A stretch of DNA of 64,000 bases. Source: Bradyrhizobium tropiciagri. GTDB lineage: Bacteria; Pseudomonadota; Alphaproteobacteria; Rhizobiales; Xanthobacteraceae. Position 1 is the stretch's first letter. Each line of letters starts with the position of its first letter. The stretch covers positions 124,001 to 188,000 of the forward strand of contig NZ_LFLZ01000009.1 in the NCBI RefSeq assembly GCF_001189845.1, in the 5' to 3' direction. The translations under genes and the position numbers were made by a program. Below, piece after piece: positions 9,506 to 17,106 of this stretch. The notes below the pieces were generated by a model that had not been told where the DNA came from, made no database searches, and saw only the letters and a program-made list of their open reading frames with translations.

Positions 9506-10217
9506 TGCTTGGCGGCTTCTTTCTTAGCCTCACACGCGCCTGGATGTCTCAGAACCCTGGCTTGCATCGCACGTCATGCATGCTTCCGGATGCACACAGG
9601 CCGAAAATATGTCACTGAGCAGCCGATCCATCATGTTCGCTCATGTCATCGGACCCTCGTGTATCATTCGCTACTTGCACAAAATCCGCCTCTTTGTGCG
9701 GACAGCTGCTAGATAATGCCTGCGCGCCGCGTCACCACTGAAATATCTTTATATGACGAGCGCCGCTCAGTTCCGCTTAAGGGCTCGACCAGGATGTGCA
9801 GATAGCCGGCTCTCGTTGACGCGCGGATTGGAAGCCGAACGACAAGCGACGGTGAGCTGCCAGAGCACCGAGCAACTTGGGACGATTCGAGCGCGCTCCC
9901 GCCGCGCTTACACCACTTTGGTGTTCGTCGACCATTTGGAAATCGGCGTTCAAATACTGGAGGCCGAATAACAAACGATCCCATGACAATGCCCCGTTTG
10001 CCGTTCACGAAGCCATTCGGTCTCTACGCCAACCGGCCAATGCGCGGGTCTCAACACAGGTTCCGCCAGCGTCGACCAAGGCAATGACCTCCATCTGGCA
10101 GTCAAGGTGCCATCGGCACGCGAAGCTTGTTGCTAGGCACGAACAAACTGAGCCAAGATTGAAAGGTGCGATCGGGGTGCACTCAGTCGGTTTTGTCTCG
10201 AAAGGTTCGGCTCGGTT
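9506..10217. other. Intergenic stretch without a supported gene
   Basis: About 700 bases with short overlapping frames and stops in all frames at intervals. No domain, hairpin or repeat was identified. The right end must contain the promoter of the histidine kinase. Confidence 0.4.
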
Positions 10218-11834
10218 ATGGAAACATCGCTGCTCGATCTAGAGGGGCACGAGTTTGTGCTCTCCAACCTACCACCCAGCCCTACTCATAAGCGGCTCGC
10301 GCTTGGCATCGTGTTCGCGCTGCTCGTTGTTTTCGTCGTGTCAGCCCCATTTGCGACCCTTCCGATACGGCGGATCGACGCCTTTGTACCCGCCTACGCC
10401 ACTGCGATTTTCGTCAACGATTTGATCACTGCAGCACTGCTTTTCGCACACTTCGCCATCGTGCCTTCGGGTGCGCTCCTCGCTCTGGCGAGCGGCTATC
10501 TGCTGACAGCGCTCATCGTAATTCCCTGGGCGCTGACATTCCCGGGCGTTTTCTCGCCGGGAGGCCTTCTGGGCGCCGGCCTTCAGAGTACCGCCTGGCT
10601 GAATGCGATCTGGCACGTGGGCTTCCCCCTTTTCGTGATCGCCTATTCTCTGCTGAAGGAGGCGGATTCGGTCCAGCGGTTCTCGCGCGTCATTCGTCCT
10701 GCGATACTTGCGAGTGTCGGGCTGGTCGCCGCCTTCGTCGGCAGCGCGACGGCCCTGGTCACGGTTGGTGGGCGGATCATGCCCGCCCTGATGTTCAACG
10801 AGGAGCGAACGGCAAATTTCGCGTACTATCTGAACGTGCCAATCATGGCATTGGTCGCCCTGGCACTTGTCTTGTTATGGGTTCGGGTCCGCTCGGTGCT
10901 CGACCTCTGGCTAATGGTGGTCATGTGCGCGTACGCAACGGAGGCGGCCCTCCAACTGTTCCCCGTTCCGACGCGCTTTAGCGTCGGATGGTATGCAGGA
11001 CGAGTTTGCGGACTGCTCTCTGGAAGCCTCGTATTGCTCATCCTGTTGCAACAGATAACGATGCTATATGGCCAGCTGCTACATGCCGTTCTGGGCCAAC
11101 GTCGCGAACGTGAGGCGCGACTTATGACTGGCGACGCCATTTCGGCTTCGATTGCTCACGAAGTCAAACAGCCCTTAGGAGCGATCGTAACCAACGCCAG
11201 CGCGGGACTGAACTTGCTGAAGAGCGCCGAGCCAGACATCGATATGGCCGAGGAAGCGTTTCGGGACATTGTGAGTGACGGACATCGTGCGGCCGCCGTG
11301 ATTGACAACATCCGAACACTTTACAGAAAGGGCACGCAAACTTGGACTTCGCTCGATGTCAACAATGTTGTTCGGCAAGCTCTGGCGCTCGTCGACGACA
11401 GCCTGCGGACCCATCGGGTCGACGTTCGCGCTGACTTCAGCGCGCAGCTGCCGCTGGTAAGAGGCGAGCAGGTTCAGCTCCAGCAAGTGCTCGTGAATTT
11501 GATCACGAATGCGATCGATTCCATGGCCACGAGTGATGGGGAGCGCGTGCTATCTATCCGGTCGGAACTCCATCACTCTGGCTATGTCATGGTCTCGGTG
11601 GAAGACACGGGGAAGGGCCTGGACCCGGGCGCCGCGGACCGGATATTCAACCCACTCTTCACAACCAAGACGCACGGGATGGGCATGGGCCTTGCGATCT
11701 GTCGGTCGATTGTCGAGGCGCACGAGGGTGAATTGTGGGTGACGGCTAAGCCGGTAGGCGGCGCCACTTTCCACTTCACTGTGCCTGTCGAGGCTGCCGG
11801 CGCATCTGATCGGGCGCTGCCGTTGCGCGTCTAA
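10218..11834 (+). CDS. Membrane sensor histidine kinase with MASE4-like sensor region
   Basis: The N-terminal ~290 residues form about eight hydrophobic segments (for example IVFALLVVFVVSAPFATLP and LVLLILLQQITMLYG). They have the layout of the MASE4 integral-membrane sensor domain (FATLPIRRIDAFVPAYATA, then FVNDLITAALLFAHFA). A HisKA domain follows with the H-box SIAHEVKQPLGAIVTNASAG; the phosphorylatable histidine is near residue 314. The ATPase domain has NLITNAIDSM (N-box), DTGKGLDP (G1) and GMGMGLAICRS (G2). All catalytic motifs are present, so it should be an active kinase in the inner membrane. No response regulator lies beside it, so it is an orphan whose partner and signal are unknown. 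The ATG at 10218 follows AAAGG at a loose distance. Confidence 0.88.
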   Translation: METSLLDLEGHEFVLSNLPPSPTHKRLALGIVFALLVVFVVSAPFATLPIRRIDAFVPAYATAIFVNDLITAALLFAHFAIVPSGALLALASGYLLTALIVIPWALTFPGVFSPGGLLGAGLQSTAWLNAIWHVGFPLFVIAYSLLKEADSVQRFSRVIRPAILASVGLVAAFVGSATALVTVGGRIMPALMFNEERTANFAYYLNVPIMALVALALVLLWVRVRSVLDLWLMVVMCAYATEAALQLFPVPTRFSVGWYAGRVCGLLSGSLVLLILLQQITMLYGQLLHAVLGQRREREARLMTGDAISASIAHEVKQPLGAIVTNASAGLNLLKSAEPDIDMAEEAFRDIVSDGHRAAAVIDNIRTLYRKGTQTWTSLDVNNVVRQALALVDDSLRTHRVDVRADFSAQLPLVRGEQVQLQQVLVNLITNAIDSMATSDGERVLSIRSELHHSGYVMVSVEDTGKGLDPGAADRIFNPLFTTKTHGMGMGLAICRSIVEAHEGELWVTAKPVGGATFHFTVPVEAAGASDRALPLRV

Positions 11835-11965
11835 GCAAACACATCCGCACGGCCGTGCTTGTGTTCGACCTCGTCGGCCCACGCTTGTGTCCCTTCATGA
11901 TGAACCCCAGGCTGCTTCATGATAAATTCGCACAAGTGTCTCGCGGACGGCTGGAGCGCCATGTG

Positions 11966-12407
11966 CTAACCGTCCCCGCAAACGAAAACAATCCCATCAT
12001 CCCGAAAGAGATCGGCCACCGTCTGACGCTCGGCCCAGAGGCGATGCTGCACGAACTTGGCCATCCGATTGAGAGAAAGCGGGCAGCACGTTACGACGCC
12101 CTGCCGCTCCGCAAGCCTCACGCTCCTAGCGGTGACGTAACGCTGATCGGCAAGCGCGCGCGTCCCCTGCCTGACCTTAACGGCGTTGTCGTCGAGGCGG
12201 CTGGACAAACGAGCAAGCTCCACACTGGTCGCCACCTCCCAACCCATCACGGCAAGTCCGGCATCGCTGCTACCGTCGACAATCATCCGCTGTCTCCGAT
12301 CGTCCCCGGTCGATCTGGCGCATCCCGAGCAGTCCGGTCGCCATCTGGTTCCATTGGTCCAGTTGCGAGGATTTGATCCCGACGTAGCCGAGCGCCGTGA
12401 TTTCCAT
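11966..12407 (-). pseudogene. Chimeric remnant: extradiol dioxygenase N-terminus joined to P450-reductase-like C-terminus
   Basis: The ATG at 12407 has a strong ribosome site (GGAGGAAGTGGC) and starts MEITALGYVGIKSSQLDQWN, the typical N-terminus of BphC-type extradiol ring-cleavage dioxygenases. After IDRG the frame is lost. A neighbouring frame resumes with DDRRQRMIVDGSSDAGLAVM and ALADQRYVT, again dioxygenase-like, with the usual intervening residues missing. From about 12115 the same frame reads ERQGVVTCC, then KFVQHRLWAERQTVADLF and IVFVCGDG, which resembles the C-terminus of CYP102/P450-reductase flavoproteins. At least one frameshift and two deletions are needed, so nothing functional is expected. 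It lies divergent from the IclR gene. Confidence 0.7.
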
Positions 12408-12568
12408 GCCACTTCCTCCAAGGACTGCATCCGCCGCAGCGCGAAAACGCACCGGTCCGAATTTGGTACCAACGTCGCGCAATCCTACGTAAACTGCTAG
12501 TTCGGCGACGTTTCGTGTTCGTAATGACGATATTGGCAAGTCGACGCAGTATAAGGGAGGAATCTGAA

Positions 12569-13360
12569 GTGTCCAAAGAGCGGACGCGATCCGGGCGGGC
12601 AGGCCAGTCAGACGGTGTTCGCGCCTTTAAGCGAGGGCTGGACGTGCTGCACGAGGTCAATCGTTCCGGCGGCATTCGCGCCGGCGACGTTGCGCGTCAG
12701 CTCGACCTACCTCGCCCGACAGTCTATCGCCTGCTCGAAACGCTTGAGGAACTTGGTTATGTTGCGCGCAGCGCGAGCGACGATCGTTTCCGGGTCACGC
12801 GGCGGGCATTGAGCCTCGGCGATGGCTACGACCCCGCGGTCGTGATTTGCCAAGTGGCTGCGCCCTATCTTGCCGAGCTCAGCAAAGCCCTGGTTTGGCC
12901 GGTCGATCTTTCGACTTACGAGAACGCGGCCATGGTGATCCAGGAGACCACACATTCGCGTAGTCCGCTCTCTATTGATCGCGGTATGATTGGCAAGCGC
13001 CTGCCAATGCTGCGGACCTCGGCCGGCCGCGCTTACCTTGCAACCTGCCCGCCAGACGAGCGCGACGTGATCATCAACCATTTACGTCGCATCGATGAAG
13101 CTGAGGACCGCCCCTTCCTCGAGGCCGGCCGATTGATGCGCATGCTCGCGGACACTATGCAGCGAGGCTACGCAATCCGCGATGAGGGCGAATTCAATCC
13201 CAAGACCTCTTCCATCGCCGTTCCAATTATACGGGATGAAATCGTATTTGGTTGCGTTTCGGTCATTTGGATCCGCTCGGCACTTTCGCTTGACGAAGCG
13301 ATTGCCAAGTTTGTCACCCCCATGCTGCACGCCGTCGCCGCGATTCCAATCCCCACCTAA
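12569..13360 (+). CDS. IclR-family transcriptional regulator (MhpR-like)
   Basis: The GTG at 12569 is chosen because GGGAGG lies eight bases upstream. This gives 263 residues, the usual length; a longer frame to 12515 has no such site. The N-terminal winged helix is clear (FKRGLDVLHEVNRSGGIRAG, then VARQLDLPRPTVYRLLETLE). The C-terminal effector domain follows the IclR pattern, with LPMLRTSAGRAYLA, YAIRDEGEFNPKTSSIAVPI and a terminal LHAVAAIP. IclR proteins of this branch usually control aromatic catabolism in response to a ring-derived effector. The genes it would control, on both sides, are broken, so it is probably a regulator left without targets. Confidence 0.9.
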   Translation: MSKERTRSGRAGQSDGVRAFKRGLDVLHEVNRSGGIRAGDVARQLDLPRPTVYRLLETLEELGYVARSASDDRFRVTRRALSLGDGYDPAVVICQVAAPYLAELSKALVWPVDLSTYENAAMVIQETTHSRSPLSIDRGMIGKRLPMLRTSAGRAYLATCPPDERDVIINHLRRIDEAEDRPFLEAGRLMRMLADTMQRGYAIRDEGEFNPKTSSIAVPIIRDEIVFGCVSVIWIRSALSLDEAIAKFVTPMLHAVAAIPIPT

Positions 13361-13569
13361 TTTACATGGACCGGCAGCGACGCAAGGCCGCGCAGCACAT
13401 TGTTGAGCGCAAGCACTGGCTCGCCGATATCAAACCGCCGGATTTTCTCGACCATGACCTCCATGAGCGCCGTCATCTCCAAGCGCGCAAGATGCAAGCC
13501 TGCGCACATATGGACGCCGCTGCCAAAGCCTAGATGATCGCTGGCCCGCCGTCGTACGTCAAAGCGTTC
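13357..13569 (-). pseudogene. Cytochrome P450, C-terminal fragment
   Basis: About 70 residues match the end of a class I P450: ERFDVRRRASDHLGFGSG, then the heme loop FGSGVHMCAGLHLARLEM with the cysteine ligand, then VLRGLASLPV near the stop. The normal 400-residue protein would continue upstream, but homology stops at about 13569, next to the start of an unrelated hydrolase fragment. The missing 80 percent, including the I-helix and K-helix, rules out activity. Its stop overlaps the IclR stop by four bases. Confidence 0.85.
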
Positions 13570-13574
13570 CGTGT

Positions 13575-14112
13575 AGCCAGGTCGGACACGAGCAGCCGAT
13601 CGTGAAGCCAAAGGTCAGCGATGATTTTGACTATGAAGGCGAGCTCACGCTGGTGATCGGTAAAGCCGGCCGGCATGTTCCCGCAAGCTGCGCGCTCGAT
13701 CATGTCGCCGGTTACTCATGCTACAACGAAGGCAGCATCCGCGACTGGCAACGCCACACCAGCCAGTTCCTCTCCGGAAAAACCTTTGCGGAGAGCGGCA
13801 GCTTTGGCCCGTGGCTCGCGACAACAGACGAGATTCCCGATCCCTCAAGGCTCACGCTTCAGACCCGGCTCAACGGCACCGTCGTGCAGAACACGACGAC
13901 CGATCTCCTGATCACGCCGATCCCCGAGCTGATCGCTTACATCTCACCGATATGTCCGCTCGCTCCGGGCGATGTCATCGTCACGGGCACACTCGGCGGC
14001 CGTCGGGGCCAAGCGCACGCCGCCTCTGTGGATGCGGCCCGGCGACACCGTCGAAGTTGAGATCTCGGGCATCGGCATCCTCCGCAACATGGTGGTCGCG
14101 GAGCCCGCGTAA
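13575..14112 (+). pseudogene. Fumarylacetoacetate hydrolase family protein, truncated and frameshifted
   Basis: The reading begins without a start codon at VGHEQPIVKPKVSDDFDYEG and continues with ELTLVIGKAGRHVP, GYSCYNEGSIRDWQ and GPWLATTDEI to DVIVTGTLGG. These are the metal-binding and core motifs of the FAH/HHDD isomerase family, which cleaves or isomerises ring-fission products of aromatic degradation. An extra base near 14001 then shifts the frame. The correct ending (KRTPPLWMRPGDTVEVEISG to VVAEPA, stop 14110-14112) lies in the next frame. Roughly the first 60-100 residues are gone. It is a dead gene from the same degraded locus. Confidence 0.85.
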
Positions 14113-14872
14113 CCCGACCATCGAAACGTCACGATCACAAAAACACAGATTTGGGAAATTCCGTAGGTGTTAATGAATGCTGTTATTCTGACAATACGAA
14201 GCGCAAGTCGATATGCGGAAACGTGGTGCCTTTCGCAGCGCTGCACGTAGCGCGGTCGCAGCTCGCCCCCTGCGCAGGGAGGATAGCAAACTGATCCTCG
14301 ACAACCGATCGTAAGGTAAGGCGATTGGTTAGCCACTAATAGGTATTTCTGGATTCTCGATCGGTTCGCGAGCAAATGCAACTGATAAGCTTTCTGCAAG
14401 AATCCTATCAGTTAAGCAGAGTTCGTCGTGACCGAAAACTTGCCTGGCTACCAATCAGCCTTCCTCGGGCATCTATCGAGGGTTCGTCGGGGGTTCTAGT
14501 CAAAGGACCGCTCCGTCGCTAAGCGCACTACCTTCCGAAGCCCTGTTTTCCTACGGAGCAGCCCAGCTCGCGACATCCGCCGTTGGTAATCAGTCAAAAG
14601 CCAATCGTTCGTACGCAATCTGTCGCCGGCTTTGGTCCCCAGAATAGGTCCAAATCCTGGACGGGGATTTGAACCTGTGACGGCTGCGATAGCCGGCGAC
14701 TTCGACGCTAAACTTGGGTTTGTGGTGTGCTCGGAGGGCGGGCTCATTTGCTGTGATTTCAATGGGCTCCAGCAACGGTGAACAAGTTTCGCTGCATTTC
14801 GTACGCGAAAGTGTCTTTTGAGGAAGCGCTGAAGAAGAGCACTGCGCTACGCGGGTTCCGGATCAGCGCAGC
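14113..14872. other. Gene-free stretch before the left att-like repeat
   Basis: About 760 bases without a supportable gene. On the minus strand around 14650-14690 the sequence contains GGTTCAAATCCCCGTCC, which resembles a tRNA T-arm, but no acceptor or anticodon stem can be folded around it. The region probably consists of remnants of earlier insertions at this integration hotspot. Confidence 0.4.
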
Positions 14873-14919
14873 GCTCAGAACGGTCTGGTTGCAGGCTCTA
14901 GTCCTGCCGGGCCCACCAA
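14873..14919 (+). repeat. Left att-like direct repeat: degenerate tRNA-Met(CAT) 3' end
   Basis: These 47 bases match 46188-46234 at 44 positions. They correspond to the anticodon-loop side, T-arm (GGCTCTAGTCC here, altered) and acceptor end GCCGGGCCCACCA of a CAT-anticodon tRNA. The 5' half of the tRNA is absent and the anticodon loop has changed (CTCAGAA instead of CTCATAA), so it is not a functional gene. Such duplicated tRNA 3' ends are the usual footprint of integrase-mediated insertion. Together with the right copy it brackets the whole eCIS operon. Confidence 0.75.
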
Positions 14920-15173
14920 TTTCGTCCCGGCTTGAGCCGATTCTCGGCGTTGGCGTCGCCGTCGATCGCTACGAGGCTTTCGTTTCGAGCCACAACTCGC
15001 TTCCCGGAGAGCGTGGCAGCGTTACGGCGAATATTCCTGCTCCAGCGCCTTCAGCGCGAGCAGGTTACCTGCCGTGACTTAGAACGTTGTCGAAGATGTC
15101 GAGGTCGGTTAGGTGGACGTTGGCACAATAGGACAATTGCCATCGAGTATACCCGTGGCTTGCCAGGCCAGCT

Positions 15174-15911
15174 TCACTTCTGCGAGCGGACATCGGCGGC
15201 GTGGGACGCCAAGCATCGGCGGGTCGTCGAAGACGGATCCGCATCGTCCGCGACCCTTGCCAAAATTGTCCGACAGCGCGCCACGAAATACGCCTGGTTC
15301 GCGGGAGCGCGAATTTCGAATGCATGAAAGAACAGTCCCGCATATTCGGTGTTGGGTCCAAAGCAGCGACCTTCGGTGAGGTCCCAACGCGCGCTCTCGA
15401 CAAACGAGGGCCACAGCATCCGCGTCCAACGACCCGCAGCGGCGCAGGCATAAGTCAGCTCCTCGCCGACGTCGCCGCGATCCGTCGACCGAAACGACGG
15501 GCGCCCGATCTCTTCGAAAAGCCTTTTTGAAAAGGCCATGCAGAACGGCGCGACATAGAGATGCGTGCCGTTCTGCAGGTGATTGGCGCGCTGGACGCAG
15601 CCGATCAGCGCGCCGCGCGCCGCGTGACGAACGAGGTGAGACAGCGCGTCCCGGCACAGCGGCACGCAGTCGATGTCGAGGATTACCATGACATCGTATG
15701 CCGAATTGGTCACGTATTCGTCGATCGCCTCGCCATGCGACCGGGTCGTCAGAACCTGCTCAAACGCGAACGCCTGCGGTCGGCAAGCGTCGAGCACCGC
15801 GCGCTGGCAGGCAACGACCTCGGCGGAGATATTTTTCATGTAGAACGATACCACCCGAACGGCGAGGCCGTCCGGGACCGAGCTCTCTCTTCCGTCGGGG
15901 TTACGGGTCAT
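15174..15911 (-). CDS. Putative glycosyltransferase (GT-A-like), last gene of the eCIS operon
   Basis: A 245-residue soluble protein. Residues around 70-80 read DVMVILDIDCVPL, a hydrophobic strand ending in a D-x-D type nucleotide-sugar/metal site. ALIGCVQRANHLQNGTHLYV and RGDVGEELTYACAA follow, as in small GT-A glycosyltransferases. It starts three bases after the stop of the methyltransferase/GT25 gene (TGAGCAATG), so it is certainly co-transcribed. The start is the ATG at 15911. As the most distal gene of the eCIS operon it may act on the same substrate as the two glycosyltransferases upstream. Its substrate is not visible. The family is fairly likely, not certain. Confidence 0.6.
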   Translation of the reverse strand: MTRNPDGRESSVPDGLAVRVVSFYMKNISAEVVACQRAVLDACRPQAFAFEQVLTTRSHGEAIDEYVTNSAYDVMVILDIDCVPLCRDALSHLVRHAARGALIGCVQRANHLQNGTHLYVAPFCMAFSKRLFEEIGRPSFRSTDRGDVGEELTYACAAAGRWTRMLWPSFVESARWDLTEGRCFGPNTEYAGLFFHAFEIRAPANQAYFVARCRTILARVADDADPSSTTRRCLASHAADVRSQK

Positions 15912-15914
15912 TGC

Positions 15915-17096
15915 TCACCGCCAGACGTAGTGCGCATGGGCCGCATTGGCGTTGTGGCCCTGCGCGACGTCGCTGAAACCGGCCGCCTGAAAGGCGAGAT
16001 AGGGCACGAAAGCATAGGTGTCTCCGCGTGGAGCGAACCAAGCGGCGTACCAGTCGTCGATCACACGGCCGAGGCCACCGAGGCCCGCCTCGATCTCCGG
16101 CAACGCCTCTAGGTTGGCGATATAGGCGTGCGTGCCGCAGACCGAACCGACGCGCGCCACGTACTCGTCGAACGGGTGCAGATAATTGCCCCAGGTCTCC
16201 ACGCAGAGCGCGCCGACGTAACAGAGATCGTAGGCCGACGGACACCGGGCGAGCGATGTCGCCATGCGGCTCAGGAAATCGGGCACCAACTCGACGTCGT
16301 CCTCGAAAATGAGCACATGGCGATGACCGGTCTCGCTCGCCGCGCGCAGCGCGGCGAGATGGCTCGCCGCACAACCGGCCTGGCCGTCGGAGACCACATG
16401 CGGATGGTCGAGCGCAGCGCCGTCGATCGCATCGAAGAACGTGACCGAGCCCTCCAGTCCTGCGGCGCGGAGCTGTGCCGCGGCCTTCTGCCGTCGATCC
16501 GCGCGCCGCGGCAGGCTGAGACAATAGGCGGCGTCGACGACGAGCGACTTGTAGATTAACCACGAGGCGCCGCTGGTACGGAAGGCGTGCTGGAACCCGT
16601 GCGCAGCGACGAACGCGTCGACTGCGGCTTGCACACCAGGCGAATACCCATAGTCGTGGCCGGCGAACAGACCGCCCGGCCCCAACTTCGGCCACCATGC
16701 GGCGAGGTCCCGCTGCACATCTTCAAAGGTGTGCCGAGCATCAAGAAACACGAAATCGAGCGAGCCATCCGCGAATCGGGGCGCGGCATCGAGGCTTGCG
16801 CAGCGATGCGACTGGACGCGCGGCAGGACGCCGGCACGCGCGAGATTGGCGGCAAATTCGGGCCACAGATCCCGCTCGCCGACGTCGGGATCACCGGCGA
16901 ACGTATCGACGACGTCGAGGCGAATGGCCTTGCCCGTTTCGGCGATGCGCTCGGCGAGATAGCAGGATGAACGCCCCTTGTAAGCGCCGATCTCGACGAA
17001 GCGCGCGGGCTTGCGGCTGCTGCTTCGTCGCAGTGCGAGCTCGTAGATATCGTCGAAGTCGAACCAGCCTTCGATCTCCTGGAACATCTTTGCCAT
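15915..17096 (-). CDS. Fusion: SAM-dependent methyltransferase + glycosyltransferase family 25
   Basis: Residues 1-190 are a class I methyltransferase of the Methyltransf_24 type (ARFVEIGAYKGRSSCYLAE, then LDVVDTFAGDP, FVFLDARHTFEDVQRDL and GGLFAGHDYGY). Residues 195-393 are a GT25/LPS-type glycosyltransferase (AYCLSLPRRADRR, VTFFDAIDG, ASHLAALRAASETGHRHVLI, FEDDVELVPDF, HAYIANLEALPEIEAGL). Both active-site regions look intact. The ATG at 17096 is preceded by GAGG, and the upstream gene ends ten bases before. The fusion suggests that one sugar or glycan is both methylated and extended. In this operon the acceptor could be an eCIS surface protein, but that is inference. Confidence 0.8.
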   Translation of the reverse strand: MAKMFQEIEGWFDFDDIYELALRRSSSRKPARFVEIGAYKGRSSCYLAERIAETGKAIRLDVVDTFAGDPDVGERDLWPEFAANLARAGVLPRVQSHRCASLDAAPRFADGSLDFVFLDARHTFEDVQRDLAAWWPKLGPGGLFAGHDYGYSPGVQAAVDAFVAAHGFQHAFRTSGASWLIYKSLVVDAAYCLSLPRRADRRQKAAAQLRAAGLEGSVTFFDAIDGAALDHPHVVSDGQAGCAASHLAALRAASETGHRHVLIFEDDVELVPDFLSRMATSLARCPSAYDLCYVGALCVETWGNYLHPFDEYVARVGSVCGTHAYIANLEALPEIEAGLGGLGRVIDDWYAAWFAPRGDTYAFVPYLAFQAAGFSDVAQGHNANAAHAHYVWR

Positions 17097-17106
17097 GGTG
17101 CACGCC

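Noticed and set aside
14640..14700. tRNA T-arm-like sequence on the minus strand (GGTTCAAATCCCCGTCC)
   Set aside because: No cloverleaf can be built around it; possibly an old remnant, not a gene.
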